DNA of 64,000 nt, from assembly GCF_005497185.1 (NCBI RefSeq), contig NZ_RJTN01000003.1:285555-349554 (forward strand), read 5' to 3'. The stretch comes from Pectobacterium polonicum (lineage in GTDB: Bacteria; Pseudomonadota; Gammaproteobacteria; Enterobacterales; Enterobacteriaceae). The notes beneath the pieces were generated by a model. The model made no database searches. It was not told the origin of the DNA and saw nothing but the letters and a program-made list of their open reading frames with translations. How positions within the stretch are numbered: position 1 is the stretch's first letter; every line of letters begins with the position of its first letter. This document shows positions 1 to 9,915 of the stretch, piece after piece. A program made the translations under genes and the position numbers.

Positions 1-179
1 CTGATGACTATTCCTTTGATTTACTGAAGAAACGCGGCATCAAACGAGAAGGTCTGGCAACCAGCTTTGAGAAACTCGCTAAACTGGATGCCGGTCGTGA
101 GAGCAGCATGTTTGATTCCCATCCTTCTTCTGAAGGACGCGCCAAACACATTCGTGAGCGTATCGCTACCGAGAAGTAA
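1..179 (+). CDS. loiP: LoiP/YggG-type M48 metalloprotease, 3' end only
   Basis: Only the last 58 codons are in the window, read in the frame that ends at the TAA at 177-179. The C-terminal segment around DSHPSSEGRAKHIRERI resembles the tail of LoiP (YggG), an outer-membrane-anchored M48 zinc metalloprotease. The catalytic HExxH lies outside the window, so activity cannot be judged. In E. coli loiP is followed by speB and speA; here the next gene is an unrelated regulator and then speA on the other strand. The family call rests on this tail and on position. Confidence 0.7.
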   Translation, partial: DDYSFDLLKKRGIKREGLATSFEKLAKLDAGRESSMFDSHPSSEGRAKHIRERIATEK

Positions 180-214
180 TCACACACGCTGATTACCCGC
201 AAAAAATATGCACC

Positions 215-243
215 CGGGCAATTGAAAAAATCTCAATTGCCCG
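215..243 (+). terminator. Terminator-like hairpin after loiP
   Basis: An 11-bp perfect stem (CGGGCAATTGA / TCAATTGCCCG) with a 7-base loop lies 36 bases after the loiP stop. The following bases are only weakly T-rich, so it is a plausible but not ideal rho-independent terminator. Confidence 0.55.
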
Positions 244-781
244 TTAGTCATCCGACCACTATCATCCCCGCCGTATTACCTGTAAGCTGTTGGATAACAG
301 CAACCTCTAATTGTTTCGATCCTCATTATGATAGGATTTAAGAATTAATAAATATAAATAGATAGCTATTTACAATCATATTACTGTTCCGTTCTCTTTT
401 TAAGAAACGATGCTCGACAGATTTCCAGATGCTGGAAAGCAAAAGAAAGCGAGTGAAGCAACATACGGATAAGCAGTCGCCACGATTAACGCAGAGACTC
501 GCGTCGCAATAGCAGGAGGGATGGGATAACCCTATGTATTTAAAGATAGAAATAAACCAGTAAATCAAGCATACTATGTTACACCGATAAGAATTTTTCC
601 AGTTTGATCATAGAGATAGATGATAAAATCAGTTGTTGCTTCCACTGATTTATCTAGAGGCTCTACCTTTTAGCGATGCAAGACACTTCAGGCTCGCGAT
701 TTCTTAATAACTGGATAACGTCAGCAACGATTATTGGTTTGTGGCCACTTTCAGACAATAAACTCATATGTGTTAAAAATC
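244..781. other. AT-rich intergenic region upstream of the LuxR-type gene
   Basis: About 540 bases with no convincing gene on either strand. One minus-strand open frame (338-568) has no ribosome site or recognisable product and was left out. The region probably holds the promoter and control sites of the regulator downstream. I could not identify a specific operator. Confidence 0.5.
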
Positions 782-1399
782 ATGGATGTGAGAATTTTCA
801 GTAAATGCAATTTTACCACGGTAGGATTACGGGAAATCCTATCGAGTATTCCTATGCTCTCGATAAAACCTGTCAACAGGTTTACGCTACAACAAGGAAA
901 GAAAAAGTGTATTTTCATCATTGATGGTAGCAGCGAAGGCTTTGAAGAATACTATGAGTCGATAAGAACCCACTTTTATAATATGGCGTCATCGTTCATT
1001 ATCATCAATAATTCCCCCAATCACCCCCCCGTGTGTATTGACGAAAAAACGATTCTTATTTCCAAGTCGGCACACATCAATTCTTTTTATAAATTGCTCG
1101 ACTTCGTTCACCATCACGATCGCCGTCTATTCAGCCCCGTCAGGCTATCGAAATCTGAATATGCTGTGTTTCAGTATTGGAGTGCGGGTTACTCAGCAGA
1201 AACGATTGCCGATCTTATCGGGTTAAATAAAAAATCAGTACTGAACAGCAAATCAAGATTACTGAATAAATATGGCGTTCAGGATAAAAACTCTCTATTG
1301 CTTATTGCTAAAATTATCTTCAAAGACAGTGTCATTGAAGAATTTGATTCCCTTCCCAAACCAGCAACCGATATCAATATGGGTCATTCGCTTATCTGA
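782..1399 (+). CDS. Orphan LuxR-type (RcsA/BglJ-like) transcriptional regulator
   Basis: About 205 residues. The N-terminal half looks like a degenerate receiver domain (starts MDVRIFSKCNF) with no clear phospho-acceptor aspartate pocket. The C-terminal half is a LuxR/GerE helix-turn-helix: LSKSEYAVFQYWSAGYS, then AETIADLIGLN, then VLNSKSRLLNKYG. This layout is typical of atypical response regulators such as RcsA, BglJ and YjjQ, which act without a dedicated kinase and often with RcsB. The start at 782 was chosen because the protein then begins where such receivers do; an in-frame ATG at 734 would add 16 residues. The gene sits between loiP and speA, where E. coli has speB. The target genes are unknown. 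Confidence 0.7.
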   Translation: MDVRIFSKCNFTTVGLREILSSIPMLSIKPVNRFTLQQGKKKCIFIIDGSSEGFEEYYESIRTHFYNMASSFIIINNSPNHPPVCIDEKTILISKSAHINSFYKLLDFVHHHDRRLFSPVRLSKSEYAVFQYWSAGYSAETIADLIGLNKKSVLNSKSRLLNKYGVQDKNSLLLIAKIIFKDSVIEEFDSLPKPATDINMGHSLI

Positions 1400-1411
1400 T
1401 CGCAGGCGAAA

Positions 1412-1439
1412 AAAAGGGATGCTCACTCGCATCCCTTTT
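1412..1439. terminator. Bidirectional terminator between the LuxR-type gene and speA
   Basis: An 11-bp perfect stem AAAAGGGATGC / GCATCCCTTTT with a 6-base loop, with A and T runs on both sides. It lies between two convergent stop codons, so it can end transcription from both directions. Confidence 0.85.
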
Positions 1440-1456
1440 CACTCAATCCATCACAC

Positions 1457-3436
1457 TTATTCATCTTCCAAATAAGTATAGCCATACAGTCCGGTTTCAA
1501 ATTCTTCCATGAACTGCGCCTGAAGTTCAGCATCAAGGTCGGTTTCTTTAACCTGATCGCGGAAACGGGTCATCAGCACTTTAGGGTCAAGCTGCACATA
1601 TTCCAGCATATCGGCGACCGTATTCCCTTCGTCAGACTCTTCAATCTCAACGGTGCCATCCTGGAAGACAAACACGTCGACCGTCGACGTATCGCCAAAC
1701 AGATTATGCATGTTGCCCAGAATTTCCTGATAGGCACCCACCATAAAGAAGCCCAGCAACGGCGGATTTTCTGGATCGTAAGGCGGCATTGGCATCGTTG
1801 TCGCGATTCCATCGCCATCGACATAATGATCGATCGTACCATCCGAGTCACAGGTGATATCCAGCAGGACAGCACGACGCTCAGGCGGCTTATCCAACCC
1901 TTCCAGCGGCAGTACCGGGAACAGTTGATCGATACCCCATGCATCCGGCATAGATTGGAACAACGAGAAGTTGACATACAATTTGTCAGCCATGCGTTCC
2001 TGTAATTCATCGATCACCGGCCGATGCGCACGGTTACTCGGGTCTAACTGTTCCTGAATCATCTGGCAGATGCTCAAATACAGCTGCTCTGCTTTTGCAC
2101 GCTGCGTCAGGTCCAACATGCCGTGCGTGTACTGGGTATGCACATCATGCAAGTCCATTTGGCTGTCATGTAACCACTCACGCAGCGAACGGCGTTTACC
2201 CGGCTGCTTGATTTCTTTCCAGGTTGACCACAGGCTCTCCAACGCACGCGGCGCGTCTTCTTCCGGCTCGGTAGGTTCGCTGAATTCGTTACGCTCAACC
2301 CCGATAATATTGGAAACCAACACGGTATGGTGCGCGGTGACCGCACGGCCAGACTCGGTGATGACCGTCGGATGTGGCAACCCGTGTTCGTTACAGGCAT
2401 CGCCGATGCCCCAGATCACGTTGTTGGCGTACTCATTCAGACCATAGTTGACTGAACAGTCGGACTGGGAACGGGTTCCTTCATAATCAACGCCCAAGCC
2501 GCCACCAACATCAAAGCACTGGATATTTACACCCAGTTTATGCAACTCAACATAGAAGCGCGCAGACTCACGCACGCCCGTCGCGATATCACGGATATTT
2601 GCCAGTTGCGATCCCAAATGGAAATGCAGTAATTGCAGGCTATCCAACTTCCCAGCCTCGCGCAGCATCTCAACCAGTTGCAGCACCTGAACCGCAGCCA
2701 GACCAAATTTGGATTTTTCGCCGCCGCTGGATTGCCATTTACCCGACCCCTGAGAGGCGAGACGCGCGCGAACGCCGAGGCGCGGCACCACATTCAAACG
2801 CTCTGCCTCTTCCAGCACCATCCGGATTTCAGACATCTTTTCGATGACCAGATAAACCTTGTGACCCAGCTTTTCGCCGATCAGTGCCAGGCGGATGTAT
2901 TCGCGGTCTTTGTAGCCATTACACACAATCACCGTGCGGGTCATTCCCGCATGGCCCAGTACCGCCATCAGTTCCGCTTTTGAACCGGCCTCAAGGCCTA
3001 ACGGCTCACCGGAATTAGCCAATGACTCAATGACGCGACGATGCTGGTTAACCTTGATCGGGTAAACCAGAAAATAGCCGCCTTCATAGCCAAACGATTC
3101 GCGAGCCTGTTTAAACGCAGCGTTGATAGAACGCAGGCGATGCTGAAGAATTTGCGGAAAGCAGAACAGCGCAGGAAGGCGCTGATGGTGATCTTTCTGC
3201 ATATCTTTGACCAATTTGGCCAGATCGACGCGAGCTTCTGGGACGTCGGGGTCCGGGCACACGCTAATGTGACCTAACTCATTGACGTCATAGTAATTAT
3301 TTCCCCACCAGGCAATATTATAGGTACGAAGCATTTCGCTGGCATTACGGTCATTCATGGCAACCTCCTGCATAGAGCGCAAATTTTCATGTTTACCCGT
3401 CGCTGACGAGCCGTGATGAATCATGTCGTCAGACAT
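1457..3436 (-). CDS. speA: Biosynthetic arginine decarboxylase
   Basis: This 659-residue protein converts arginine to agmatine and CO2, the first step of the agmatine route to putrescine. It is close to E. coli SpeA (658 residues) along its whole length. The PLP-binding lysine is in YPIKVNQ (K128), followed by the alanine-racemase-like barrel and a C-terminal sheet domain ending in YLEDE. The start is supported by AGAAGAGG a few bases upstream. In E. coli speB (agmatinase) follows in the same transcript, but here a terminator and the LuxR-type gene follow. Agmatine must therefore be used by a gene elsewhere. Confidence 0.97.
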   Translation of the reverse strand: MSDDMIHHGSSATGKHENLRSMQEVAMNDRNASEMLRTYNIAWWGNNYYDVNELGHISVCPDPDVPEARVDLAKLVKDMQKDHHQRLPALFCFPQILQHRLRSINAAFKQARESFGYEGGYFLVYPIKVNQHRRVIESLANSGEPLGLEAGSKAELMAVLGHAGMTRTVIVCNGYKDREYIRLALIGEKLGHKVYLVIEKMSEIRMVLEEAERLNVVPRLGVRARLASQGSGKWQSSGGEKSKFGLAAVQVLQLVEMLREAGKLDSLQLLHFHLGSQLANIRDIATGVRESARFYVELHKLGVNIQCFDVGGGLGVDYEGTRSQSDCSVNYGLNEYANNVIWGIGDACNEHGLPHPTVITESGRAVTAHHTVLVSNIIGVERNEFSEPTEPEEDAPRALESLWSTWKEIKQPGKRRSLREWLHDSQMDLHDVHTQYTHGMLDLTQRAKAEQLYLSICQMIQEQLDPSNRAHRPVIDELQERMADKLYVNFSLFQSMPDAWGIDQLFPVLPLEGLDKPPERRAVLLDITCDSDGTIDHYVDGDGIATTMPMPPYDPENPPLLGFFMVGAYQEILGNMHNLFGDTSTVDVFVFQDGTVEIEESDEGNTVADMLEYVQLDPKVLMTRFRDQVKETDLDAELQAQFMEEFETGLYGYTYLEDE

Positions 3437-4072
3437 AACGAACCTCTTCTTTTTCTATACTGCTAATCACATCAGTACCTGAATAAACAGCCCACATAAG
3501 CATACCTGCAACATGCGGCGTCGACAGTGAAAAAACCGGTCTAGTGAAGTATGCCGTCACTTTATTACTCTTATTAGTGTAAAACACGTTGTCAGGCTCC
3601 GTGTTACGGGTCGCGAAAACTCGTTGTGAAAACCACCGGGCGAACGTGACCAGAAAGGCGTTAAACGCTTCTGGCAGAAAGAATAACAGGCAGATTAACC
3701 AGCCCTGGAGTCCTGTGTTGAATTTAACGACAGGCTACGTCTGGATACGGAAAAGAAGGGTTGAGTCGCTGACGCGGTCGCGTCAAAAGGGACGTATTGC
3801 GAAGGCAATACACTCAGTAAACAACGGATCATTAATCCAATCACCTCCACGCGCGCCGCAGCCATGCGGTCAGCTATCAATGAGAAATTCAAGATGTTGC
3901 GGATTAGATTACCTCTAACCGCCCGCGCGTTTATACAGAGATGCTGCCAGAAAAGCAAAATGAAAATTATCGCCAGTCATCTCTTGTAAAAGAAAAAATG
4001 GCCGATGTTTAAATGTGATGGCGGGCTAACACGAAAAACTACTGGCACTGAGACCAAAAGGTGACCTAGAAT
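3437..4072. other. Long divergent leader region of speA and metK
   Basis: No convincing gene. Two compact inverted repeats stand out. One is GACGCG-GT-CGCGTC at 3771-3784. The other is a 7-bp stem with a GAAG loop, GTATTGC/GCAATAC, at 3794-3811. A minus-strand frame of 87 codons (3695-3958) covers both but lacks a recognisable product. E. coli has the small gene yqgB around here; I could not identify an equivalent. The region may encode a structured 5' leader of speA. Confidence 0.45.
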
Positions 4073-4096
4073 AGCCATCCAGATGTTAATCCGTCT
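4073..4096 (+). promoter_or_regulatory. Candidate MetJ operator (tandem met boxes) upstream of metK
   Basis: Three adjacent 8-mers, AGCCATCC, AGATGTTA and ATCCGTCT, match the met-box consensus AGACGTCT at 5, 5 and 6 of 8 positions. They lie 56 bases before the metK start. In enterobacteria MetJ with S-adenosylmethionine binds tandem met boxes and represses metK. The assignment is by eye. Confidence 0.45.
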
Positions 4097-4151
4097 ATAC
4101 CGATTAACCGATACATTGCTTAGCGGCTTTGATTTGAAGGTAAAGAAACTC

Positions 4152-5303
4152 ATGGCTAAACACCTTTTTACGTCCGAGTCAGTCTCTGAAGGACACCCTG
4201 ATAAAATTGCTGACCAGATTTCTGATGCGGTTCTTGACGCCATTCTGGAGCAAGATCCAAAAGCGCGTGTCGCTTGTGAGACCTATGTAAAGACCGGAAT
4301 GGTGTTAGTCGGTGGTGAAATTACTACCAGCGCCTGGGTCGATATCGAAGAAATTACCCGTCGTACCGTGCGTGACATCGGTTATGTCAATTCTGAAATG
4401 GGCTTTGATGCCAACTCTTGTGCCGTATTGAGTGCCATTGGCAAGCAGTCTCCTGATATCAATCAGGGCGTTGACCGCCGCGACCCGCTGGAACAAGGTG
4501 CAGGCGATCAGGGTTTGATGTTCGGCTACGCGACCAACGAAACTGACGTATTGATGCCAGCACCTGTAACTTATGCACACCGTCTGGTTCAGCGCCAGTC
4601 AGAGGTTCGCAAGAGCGGTTCTCTACCGTGGTTGCGCCCGGATGCGAAAAGCCAGGTTACGTTCTTGTACGACGATGGCAAGATTGCCGGTATTGATGCC
4701 GTGGTGCTGTCTACCCAGCATTCAGAAGACATTAGCCAGAAAGATCTGCATGAAGCGGTGATGGAAGAGATCATCAAACCGGTTCTGCCTGCTGAGTGGC
4801 TGTCTGCCAATACCAAATATTTCATCAATCCGACAGGGCGCTTTGTTATTGGCGGCCCAATGGGTGACTGCGGTCTGACCGGTCGTAAAATCATCGTTGA
4901 TACCTACGGCGGCGCTGCTCGCCACGGTGGCGGTGCGTTCTCCGGTAAAGATCCGTCTAAAGTAGACCGTTCTGCTGCCTATGCTGCACGCTATGTCGCC
5001 AAGAATATCGTTGCTGCGGGTCTGGCCGATCGCTGCGAGATTCAAGTGTCTTATGCTATCGGCGTGGCAGAACCTACCTCCATCATGATCGAAACCTTCG
5101 GCACAGAGAAAGTGTCTACCGAGCAACTCACGCTGCTGGTGCGTGAATTCTTCGATCTGCGTCCTTACGGCTTAATCCAGATGCTGGATCTGCTGCATCC
5201 GATTTATCAGGAAACGGCAGCCTATGGTCACTTTGGCCGTGAACATTTCCCATGGGAAAAAACGGACAAAGCTGCACAACTGCGTGAAGCTGCGGGTCTG
5301 TAA
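4152..5303 (+). CDS. metK: S-adenosylmethionine synthase
   Basis: MetK makes S-adenosylmethionine from methionine and ATP, releasing phosphate and pyrophosphate. The family signatures are present: GHPDKIAD near residues 14-21, [12 protein letters not shown] near 115, and the glycine-rich loop GGGAFSGKD. From the ATG at 4152 the protein has 383 residues and starts [15 protein letters not shown] like E. coli MetK (384). An in-frame upstream ATG at 4083 would add 23 residues not seen in the family and would place the start inside the operator. AAGG at 4137-4140 is the probable ribosome site. galP, which follows metK in E. coli, is absent. Confidence 0.97.
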   Translation: MAKHLFTSESVSEGHPDKIADQISDAVLDAILEQDPKARVACETYVKTGMVLVGGEITTSAWVDIEEITRRTVRDIGYVNSEMGFDANSCAVLSAIGKQSPDINQGVDRRDPLEQGAGDQGLMFGYATNETDVLMPAPVTYAHRLVQRQSEVRKSGSLPWLRPDAKSQVTFLYDDGKIAGIDAVVLSTQHSEDISQKDLHEAVMEEIIKPVLPAEWLSANTKYFINPTGRFVIGGPMGDCGLTGRKIIVDTYGGAARHGGGAFSGKDPSKVDRSAAYAARYVAKNIVAAGLADRCEIQVSYAIGVAEPTSIMIETFGTEKVSTEQLTLLVREFFDLRPYGLIQMLDLLHPIYQETAAYGHFGREHFPWEKTDKAAQLREAAGL

Positions 5304-5324
5304 TCCAGCAACGCAATAAAGACC

Positions 5325-5350
5325 AAACAGCGAATGAAGATTCGCTGTTT
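5325..5350 (+). terminator. Hairpin after metK
   Basis: A perfect 11-bp stem AAACAGCGAAT / ATTCGCTGTTT with GAAG loop begins 22 bases after the metK stop. The T content after it is modest (TTTGAGGTT), so termination may be partial. Confidence 0.6.
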
Positions 5351-5375
5351 GAGGTTACTGATAAAGTCCGTAGAG

Positions 5376-5480
5376 CGAGAGCAACGGATAGATCGTAAAG
5401 ACGCTGTAAACACGTCCCTGTGCGCTCGGCTTGCGCCATCCTTGGCGCAAACGCTTTACTCTTCTATTCCGTTACTCTCG
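5376..5480. repeat. Palindromic intergenic repeat unit, about 105 bp
   Basis: The two ends are imperfect inverted copies of each other: 5376-5400 (CGAGAGCAACGGATAG...) and 5454-5480 reversed (CGAGAGTAACGGAATAG...). Between them is a perfect 7-bp hairpin TTGCGCC/GGCGCAA at 5431-5450 and a GTAAACACGTCCCTG segment that I recall from dispersed repeats in soft-rot enterobacteria. The structure is that of a miniature palindromic element sitting where galP would be. No other copy was found in this window. Confidence 0.55.
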
Positions 5481-5514
5481 TTTTCGTTCGACAAATAGGT
5501 TTGTCAACTGTCTG

Positions 5515-5542
5515 AAACGGCGAATTCTCATTCGCCGTTTTT
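5515..5542 (+). terminator. Rho-independent terminator between metK and sprT
   Basis: A perfect 11-bp stem AAACGGCGAAT / ATTCGCCGTTT with a TCTC loop is followed by T residues. It is the strongest terminator after metK. Confidence 0.8.
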
Positions 5543-5605
5543 CATTATGATTTCCCTCTGCTCCACCTATTGCGTCTCCCTGCCACTCAATTTATGCTCA
5601 CAGCA

Positions 5606-6118
5606 ATGAACACACCCCGAATCCCCATTGCCAGCCATCAGGCTGTGATGCGCTGCCTGCGTGATAAATTACAGCAGGCCAACCTCACCTTGCAGACTGA
5701 CTACGCTGAACCCACAGTGAATTACCAGCAACGCGGTTCAACCGCTGGAACAGCCTGGCTGCAACACTGGGAAATTCGGCTGAACCCCGTCTTGTTGCAG
5801 GAAAATCAGCAGGCTTTTATCGATGAAGTCGTTCCTCACGAATTGGCTCATCTGCTGGTCTACGCCCGTTTCGGCCGTGTCGCACCGCATGGCAAAGAAT
5901 GGCGCTGGATGATGGAAAGCGTCCTGCTCGTCCCGGCAAAACGCACGCATCGGTTTGCAGTGCAATCCGTGCAGGGGAAGACCTTTACCTACCTGTGCGA
6001 TTGCCAACGGCATGAACTTACAATCCGTCGGCACAATCGAGTACAACGGGGCGAAACAGAATATCGCTGCCGTCGTTGCGGGAAAACCTTACGTCATGAT
6101 GTAAAAAACTCTATTTAA
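5606..6118 (+). CDS. sprT: SprT family zinc-binding protein
   Basis: This 170-residue protein resembles E. coli SprT (165). It has the metalloprotease-like zinc site HELAH (H78, E79, H82) with a third histidine in [10 protein letters not shown]-terminal zinc ribbon is formed by the CDC and CRRC cysteine pairs. SprT is a SprT/Spartan-like domain protein; its cellular job in enterobacteria is not settled. The start at 5606 gives [14 protein letters not shown], which matches the family. The upstream in-frame ATGs at 5570 and 5594 would add residues outside it. endA follows 96 bases later on the same strand. Confidence 0.9.
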   Translation: MNTPRIPIASHQAVMRCLRDKLQQANLTLQTDYAEPTVNYQQRGSTAGTAWLQHWEIRLNPVLLQENQQAFIDEVVPHELAHLLVYARFGRVAPHGKEWRWMMESVLLVPAKRTHRFAVQSVQGKTFTYLCDCQRHELTIRRHNRVQRGETEYRCRRCGKTLRHDVKNSI

Positions 6119-6214
6119 ACGGGAATTTCCAGTTTTAAAAACTGCTTTTACGTTTGCTTGCCGCTAAGACATCCGGTAGTCTGCCAACTTTACCGCCTGT
6201 GGATTATTTGGAAT

Positions 6215-6913
6215 ATGCTACGCAAAATTCTCGCTATCGCTGCCGTTGGCGCGGGTCTATTTTCGGCCATCGCGCAGAGTCAAAACATCAATAATTTTTC
6301 GCAGGCAAAAGCCGCCGCTGTCGACATTAATCGCGATGCGCCTGGGTCGTTCTACTGCGGCTGCAAAATTACGTGGCAGGGCAAGAAAGGTACGCCCGAT
6401 CTGGAATCCTGCGGTTATCAGGTTAGAAAGAATGAACAGCGTGCCAGCCGCATTGAGTGGGAACACGTTGTGCCCGCCTGGAAGTTCGGCCACCAGCGCC
6501 AGTGCTGGCAGGATGGCGGCAGAAAGAACTGTAACAGCGACCCCGTCTACCGTGAGATGGAAACCGATTTGCATAACCTGCAACCTGCTATCGGCGAGGT
6601 AAATGGCGATCGCGGCAATGCCATGTATGGTCAGTGGAACGGTGGTGCATCCCAATATGGTCAATGCGAGATGAAGGTCGATTTCAAAAACAATCTGGCA
6701 GAACCACCGACTCGCGCCCGCGGCCAGATCGCACGAACCTATTTCTACATGCGCGACCGCTATCAGTTACGCCTTTCCAGCCAGCAGACTCAGCTGTTCG
6801 AAGCCTGGGATAAGCAGTACCCCGTCACGCAATGGGAATGTACCCGCAACCAACGCATCGCCGCAAAGCAGGGAAACCCAAATCCCTACGTTCAACAGGC
6901 TTGCCAGCGCTAG
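6215..6913 (+). CDS. endA: Periplasmic endonuclease I
   Basis: EndA is a secreted nuclease that cuts double-stranded DNA in the periplasm. The 232-residue product matches E. coli EndA (235). It has a signal peptide over about residues 1-22 ([21 protein letters not shown]), then EWEHVVPAW, which carries the conserved histidine of the active site. CGCK and the QCWQDGG/NC segments hold conserved cysteines likely to form disulphides. The start at 6215 was preferred over the ATG at 6158 because it places the signal peptide at the N terminus. Confidence 0.95.
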   Translation: MLRKILAIAAVGAGLFSAIAQSQNINNFSQAKAAAVDINRDAPGSFYCGCKITWQGKKGTPDLESCGYQVRKNEQRASRIEWEHVVPAWKFGHQRQCWQDGGRKNCNSDPVYREMETDLHNLQPAIGEVNGDRGNAMYGQWNGGASQYGQCEMKVDFKNNLAEPPTRARGQIARTYFYMRDRYQLRLSSQQTQLFEAWDKQYPVTQWECTRNQRIAAKQGNPNPYVQQACQR

Positions 6914-6949
6914 TTCGTCTACCTACTATAGCGAATCAGTTTCCAGTGC

Positions 6950-6973
6950 AACCACCGTCAAATGACGGTGGTT
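6950..6973 (+). terminator. Rho-independent terminator after endA
   Basis: A perfect 11-bp inverted repeat, AACCACCGTCA / TGACGGTGGTT, lies 36 bases downstream of endA and is followed by TTACC. Confidence 0.75.
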
Positions 6974-7031
6974 TTACCTATTTCTGGCGTCTCTGCGCCG
7001 GTTAATTTTCATTCAAAGGTCTTAATTCAGT

Positions 7032-7766
7032 ATGCGAGTACCCCGCATTTTCCACCCAGAGACGCTCCCCCTTAACGGTGGTGAAGTCGAACTAAGCGAC
7101 GATGCCGTCAACCATGTTGGTCGCGTGTTACGCATGAATACGGGCCAGTCATTGCAGCTATTTGATGGCAGCAATCATGTCTTTGATGCAGAAATTATCG
7201 CGGCGGGAAAAAAGAGTGTGCGCGTTAGCTTCGCAGCAGGTAAGTTGGAAGATAAAGAATCTCCCCTGCATTTGCATCTGGGACAGGTGATATCGCGCGG
7301 CGAGAAGATGGAATTTACCATTCAGAAATCCATCGAGCTGGGCGTCAATGTGATTACGCCGCTGCTGTCTGAACGCTGTGGGGTAAAACTGGATGCAGAA
7401 CGTATGGAAAAGAAAATTATCCAGTGGCAAAAAATTGCGGTTGCTGCCTGTGAACAATCTGGCCGCAACTGTGTGCCGCTGGTTCGGCCAGCGATGACGC
7501 TGGAAGCCTGGTGTGCGGAGCAAGACAACGCGCTGAAATTGAATCTGCACCCACGTGCGACACAGAGTATCAATACACTACCGCTGCCGGTAGATCGGGT
7601 TAGGTTGCTGATCGGCCCGGAAGGCGGGCTCACCGCCAGTGAAATTACCATGACCTCAGAACACGGATTCACTGATATCCTGTTGGGGCCACGCGTCTTG
7701 CGCACAGAAACCACTGCACTCACCGCCATGACCGCCTTACAGGTACGTTTCGGCGATTTGGGGTAA
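7032..7766 (+). CDS. rsmE: 16S rRNA m3U1498 methyltransferase RsmE
   Basis: RsmE methylates N3 of uridine 1498 in 16S rRNA, using S-adenosylmethionine. The 244 residues align with E. coli RsmE (243). There is an N-terminal PUA-like domain and a C-terminal SPOUT fold with the knot motifs LLIGPEGGL and [12 protein letters not shown]. The first gene of the rsmE-gshB pair, it ends 11 bases before gshB, whose ribosome site lies in the gap. The two are probably cotranscribed. Confidence 0.96.
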   Translation: MRVPRIFHPETLPLNGGEVELSDDAVNHVGRVLRMNTGQSLQLFDGSNHVFDAEIIAAGKKSVRVSFAAGKLEDKESPLHLHLGQVISRGEKMEFTIQKSIELGVNVITPLLSERCGVKLDAERMEKKIIQWQKIAVAACEQSGRNCVPLVRPAMTLEAWCAEQDNALKLNLHPRATQSINTLPLPVDRVRLLIGPEGGLTASEITMTSEHGFTDILLGPRVLRTETTALTAMTALQVRFGDLG

Positions 7767-7777
7767 AGGAGAAAAGA

Positions 7778-8737
7778 ATGATCAAACTCGGTATCGTGAT
7801 GGACCCAATCGACACCATCAATATCAAGAAAGACACCAGCTTTGCCATGCTGCTGGAAGCACAGCGCCGTGGTTGGGAACTGCATTATATGGAGATGAAC
7901 GATCTCTATATGCACGCAGGCGTCGCGCGCGCAACAACGCGCCGCCTGAGCGTCCAGTACGACTACGACGGCTGGTACGATTTCTCTGGCGAGCAGGATA
8001 TTGCGCTGGAAGAGTTGGATGTGGTGCTGATGCGTAAAGATCCGCCGTTTGATACGGAGTTCATCTACGCCACCTATATTCTGGAACGTGCGGAAGAGAA
8101 AGGCACGCTGATCGTCAACAAGCCGCAAAGCCTGCGCGATTGCAATGAAAAGCTCTTCACTGCCTGGTTCCCGCACCTGACGCCCGATACGCTCGTCACG
8201 CGTCGTGCAGACAAACTGCGTCAGTTCCATGAAAAACACGGTGACGTTATTCTCAAACCGTTAGACGGCATGGGCGGCGCGTCTATTTTCCGTTTGAAGC
8301 AGGATGATGCCAACGTCTCGGTCATCATCGAAACCCTGACCGAACACGCCAGCCGCTACTGCATGGCGCAAAACTACCTGCCTGCGATTAAAGACGGCGA
8401 CAAGCGCGTGCTGGTGGTTGATGGCGAACCGGTTCCTTACTGCCTGGCGCGTATTCCCAAAAGCGGTGAGACACGCGGCAATCTGGCTGCTGGTGGTCGT
8501 GGCGAAGCACGCCCGCTAACCGAAAGCGACTGGAAAATCGCCCGTGACGTCGCACCAACGTTAAAAGCCAAAGGCCTGATTTTCGTCGGTCTGGACATCA
8601 TCGGTGACCGTCTGACAGAAATTAACGTCACCAGCCCGACCTGTGTGCGTGAAATCGAAGCGGCCTACCCAGACGTGTCCATCACCGGCATGCTAATGGA
8701 CGCGATTGAAAAACGTCTGGCCGCACGTACCCGTTAA
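7778..8737 (+). CDS. gshB: Glutathione synthetase
   Basis: GshB joins gamma-glutamylcysteine and glycine with ATP to make glutathione. The 319-residue sequence has the prokaryotic GshB N-terminal domain (MIKLGIVMDPID), then an ATP-grasp domain with KPLDGMGGASIF as the ATP loop and LTEINVTSPTC near the metal site. The start is well set by AGGAG at 7767-7771. It follows rsmE closely and precedes yqgE, with a terminator between. Confidence 0.97.
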   Translation: MIKLGIVMDPIDTINIKKDTSFAMLLEAQRRGWELHYMEMNDLYMHAGVARATTRRLSVQYDYDGWYDFSGEQDIALEELDVVLMRKDPPFDTEFIYATYILERAEEKGTLIVNKPQSLRDCNEKLFTAWFPHLTPDTLVTRRADKLRQFHEKHGDVILKPLDGMGGASIFRLKQDDANVSVIIETLTEHASRYCMAQNYLPAIKDGDKRVLVVDGEPVPYCLARIPKSGETRGNLAAGGRGEARPLTESDWKIARDVAPTLKAKGLIFVGLDIIGDRLTEINVTSPTCVREIEAAYPDVSITGMLMDAIEKRLAARTR

Positions 8738-8754
8738 TACCAATTACGCAATCC

Positions 8755-8777
8755 GGCCCGCGCAACACGGGCCGTTT
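8755..8777 (+). terminator. Terminator after gshB
   Basis: GGCCCG / CGGGCC 6-bp GC-rich stem with a 7-base loop followed by GTTT, 18 bases after the gshB stop. Confidence 0.6.
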
Positions 8778-8811
8778 CTCCAACGCTGACGGATATCGAT
8801 AAAAATACACA

Positions 8812-9375
8812 ATGAATTTACAGCATCACTTCCTCATTGCTATGCCAGCACTACAGGACTCTGTATTTAAACGTTCGGTGGTCTATATCTGCGAACATAA
8901 TGAAGACGGAGCCATGGGGCTGATCATCAACAAACCGATGGATCAGTTTTCCGTGGAAAATGTGCTGAAAAAGCTCAAAATAGACCCAACGCCACGCGAT
9001 CCTGCCATCCGGTTAGATAAACCCGTATTTATGGGTGGCCCGCTGGCAGAAGATCGTGGTTTTATCCTACATACCCCCTGCTCCGGCTTCGGTTCCAGCA
9101 TCAGTATTTCTGAGGACACCATGATTACCACCTCAAAAGACGTACTGGAAACGTTGGGCACCCCCAAGCAGCCAAAAAATACACTGGTCGCCTTAGGCTA
9201 TGCCGCTTGGGATAACGGCCAGTTGGAAGAAGAACTGTTGGATAATGCCTGGCTGACGACGCCAGCCGACAAAGACATTTTGTTCCACACACCGATTGCC
9301 GAGCGCTGGCGAGCGGCAGCCAAAAAACTGGGTATCGATATTCATAATATCTCTACTGAAGCAGGACACGCTTGA
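8812..9375 (+). CDS. yqgE: YqgE/AlgH family protein (UPF0301)
   Basis: The 187-residue protein belongs to the YqgE/AlgH family, starting [14 protein letters not shown] with the conserved GLIINKP and [10 protein letters not shown] segments. In Pseudomonas AlgH has been linked to alginate regulation, but the biochemical role of the family is not established. The stop overlaps the start of ruvX by one base (TGATG), which suggests translational coupling, as in E. coli. Confidence 0.92.
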   Translation: MNLQHHFLIAMPALQDSVFKRSVVYICEHNEDGAMGLIINKPMDQFSVENVLKKLKIDPTPRDPAIRLDKPVFMGGPLAEDRGFILHTPCSGFGSSISISEDTMITTSKDVLETLGTPKQPKNTLVALGYAAWDNGQLEEELLDNAWLTTPADKDILFHTPIAERWRAAAKKLGIDIHNISTEAGHA

Positions 9376-9794
9376 TGACCAGCAGAACCATTATTGCCTT
9401 TGATTTTGGGACAAAAAGCATCGGCGTCGCAATTGGTCAGGAGATTACCGGTACAGCACGTGCCCTCACATCGTTCAAAGCGCAGGAAGGCATCCCCGAC
9501 TGGCAAAAAGTGGAGAAGCTGTTATCAGAATGGCAGCCCGATCTGGTCGTCGTCGGCCTGCCGCTCAACATGGATGGCACCGAGCAGCCGCTGACGGCAC
9601 GGGCGCGAAAGTTCGCTAACCGACTGCATGGCCGTTTCGGCGTCGCTATTGAGCTACACGATGAACGCTTGAGTACGGTGGAGGCGCGCGCCGATCTCTT
9701 TGAACGCGGTGGCTTTAAAGCGCTGGATAAAGGTAGCGTAGATGCTGCCTCTGCGGTGATTATTTTGGAAAGCTGGTTCGAGGCTCAGTGTTAG
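9375..9794 (+). CDS. ruvX: RuvX/YqgF family RNase H-fold protein
   Basis: The 139-residue protein matches E. coli YqgF (138), starting [21 protein letters not shown]. It has a RuvC-like RNase H fold: the first acidic residue is in [17 protein letters not shown] follows, and [10 protein letters not shown] holds further active-site acids. YqgF is implicated in pre-16S rRNA 5' end processing and is essential in E. coli. The ATG at 9375 is preferred over an in-frame TTG at 9372. E. coli continues with yggR and yggS; here fbp follows on the opposite strand. Confidence 0.94.
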   Translation: MTSRTIIAFDFGTKSIGVAIGQEITGTARALTSFKAQEGIPDWQKVEKLLSEWQPDLVVVGLPLNMDGTEQPLTARARKFANRLHGRFGVAIELHDERLSTVEARADLFERGGFKALDKGSVDAASAVIILESWFEAQC

Positions 9795-9915
9795 AAAAAG
9801 CGGTGAGTATTTTTTAAAATCGCTGCAATGACGAACAAAGATGGCGTACTGGATAGCACGCCATAAGCAGTCATCCCGCATTGGCAGATTACCCGCCGAC
9901 ACGAGACAGCATTAA

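Noticed and set aside
7322..8239. A 305-codon open frame on the minus strand under rsmE and gshB
   Set aside because: It lies antisense to two well-supported genes, has no ribosome site and no recognisable domain.
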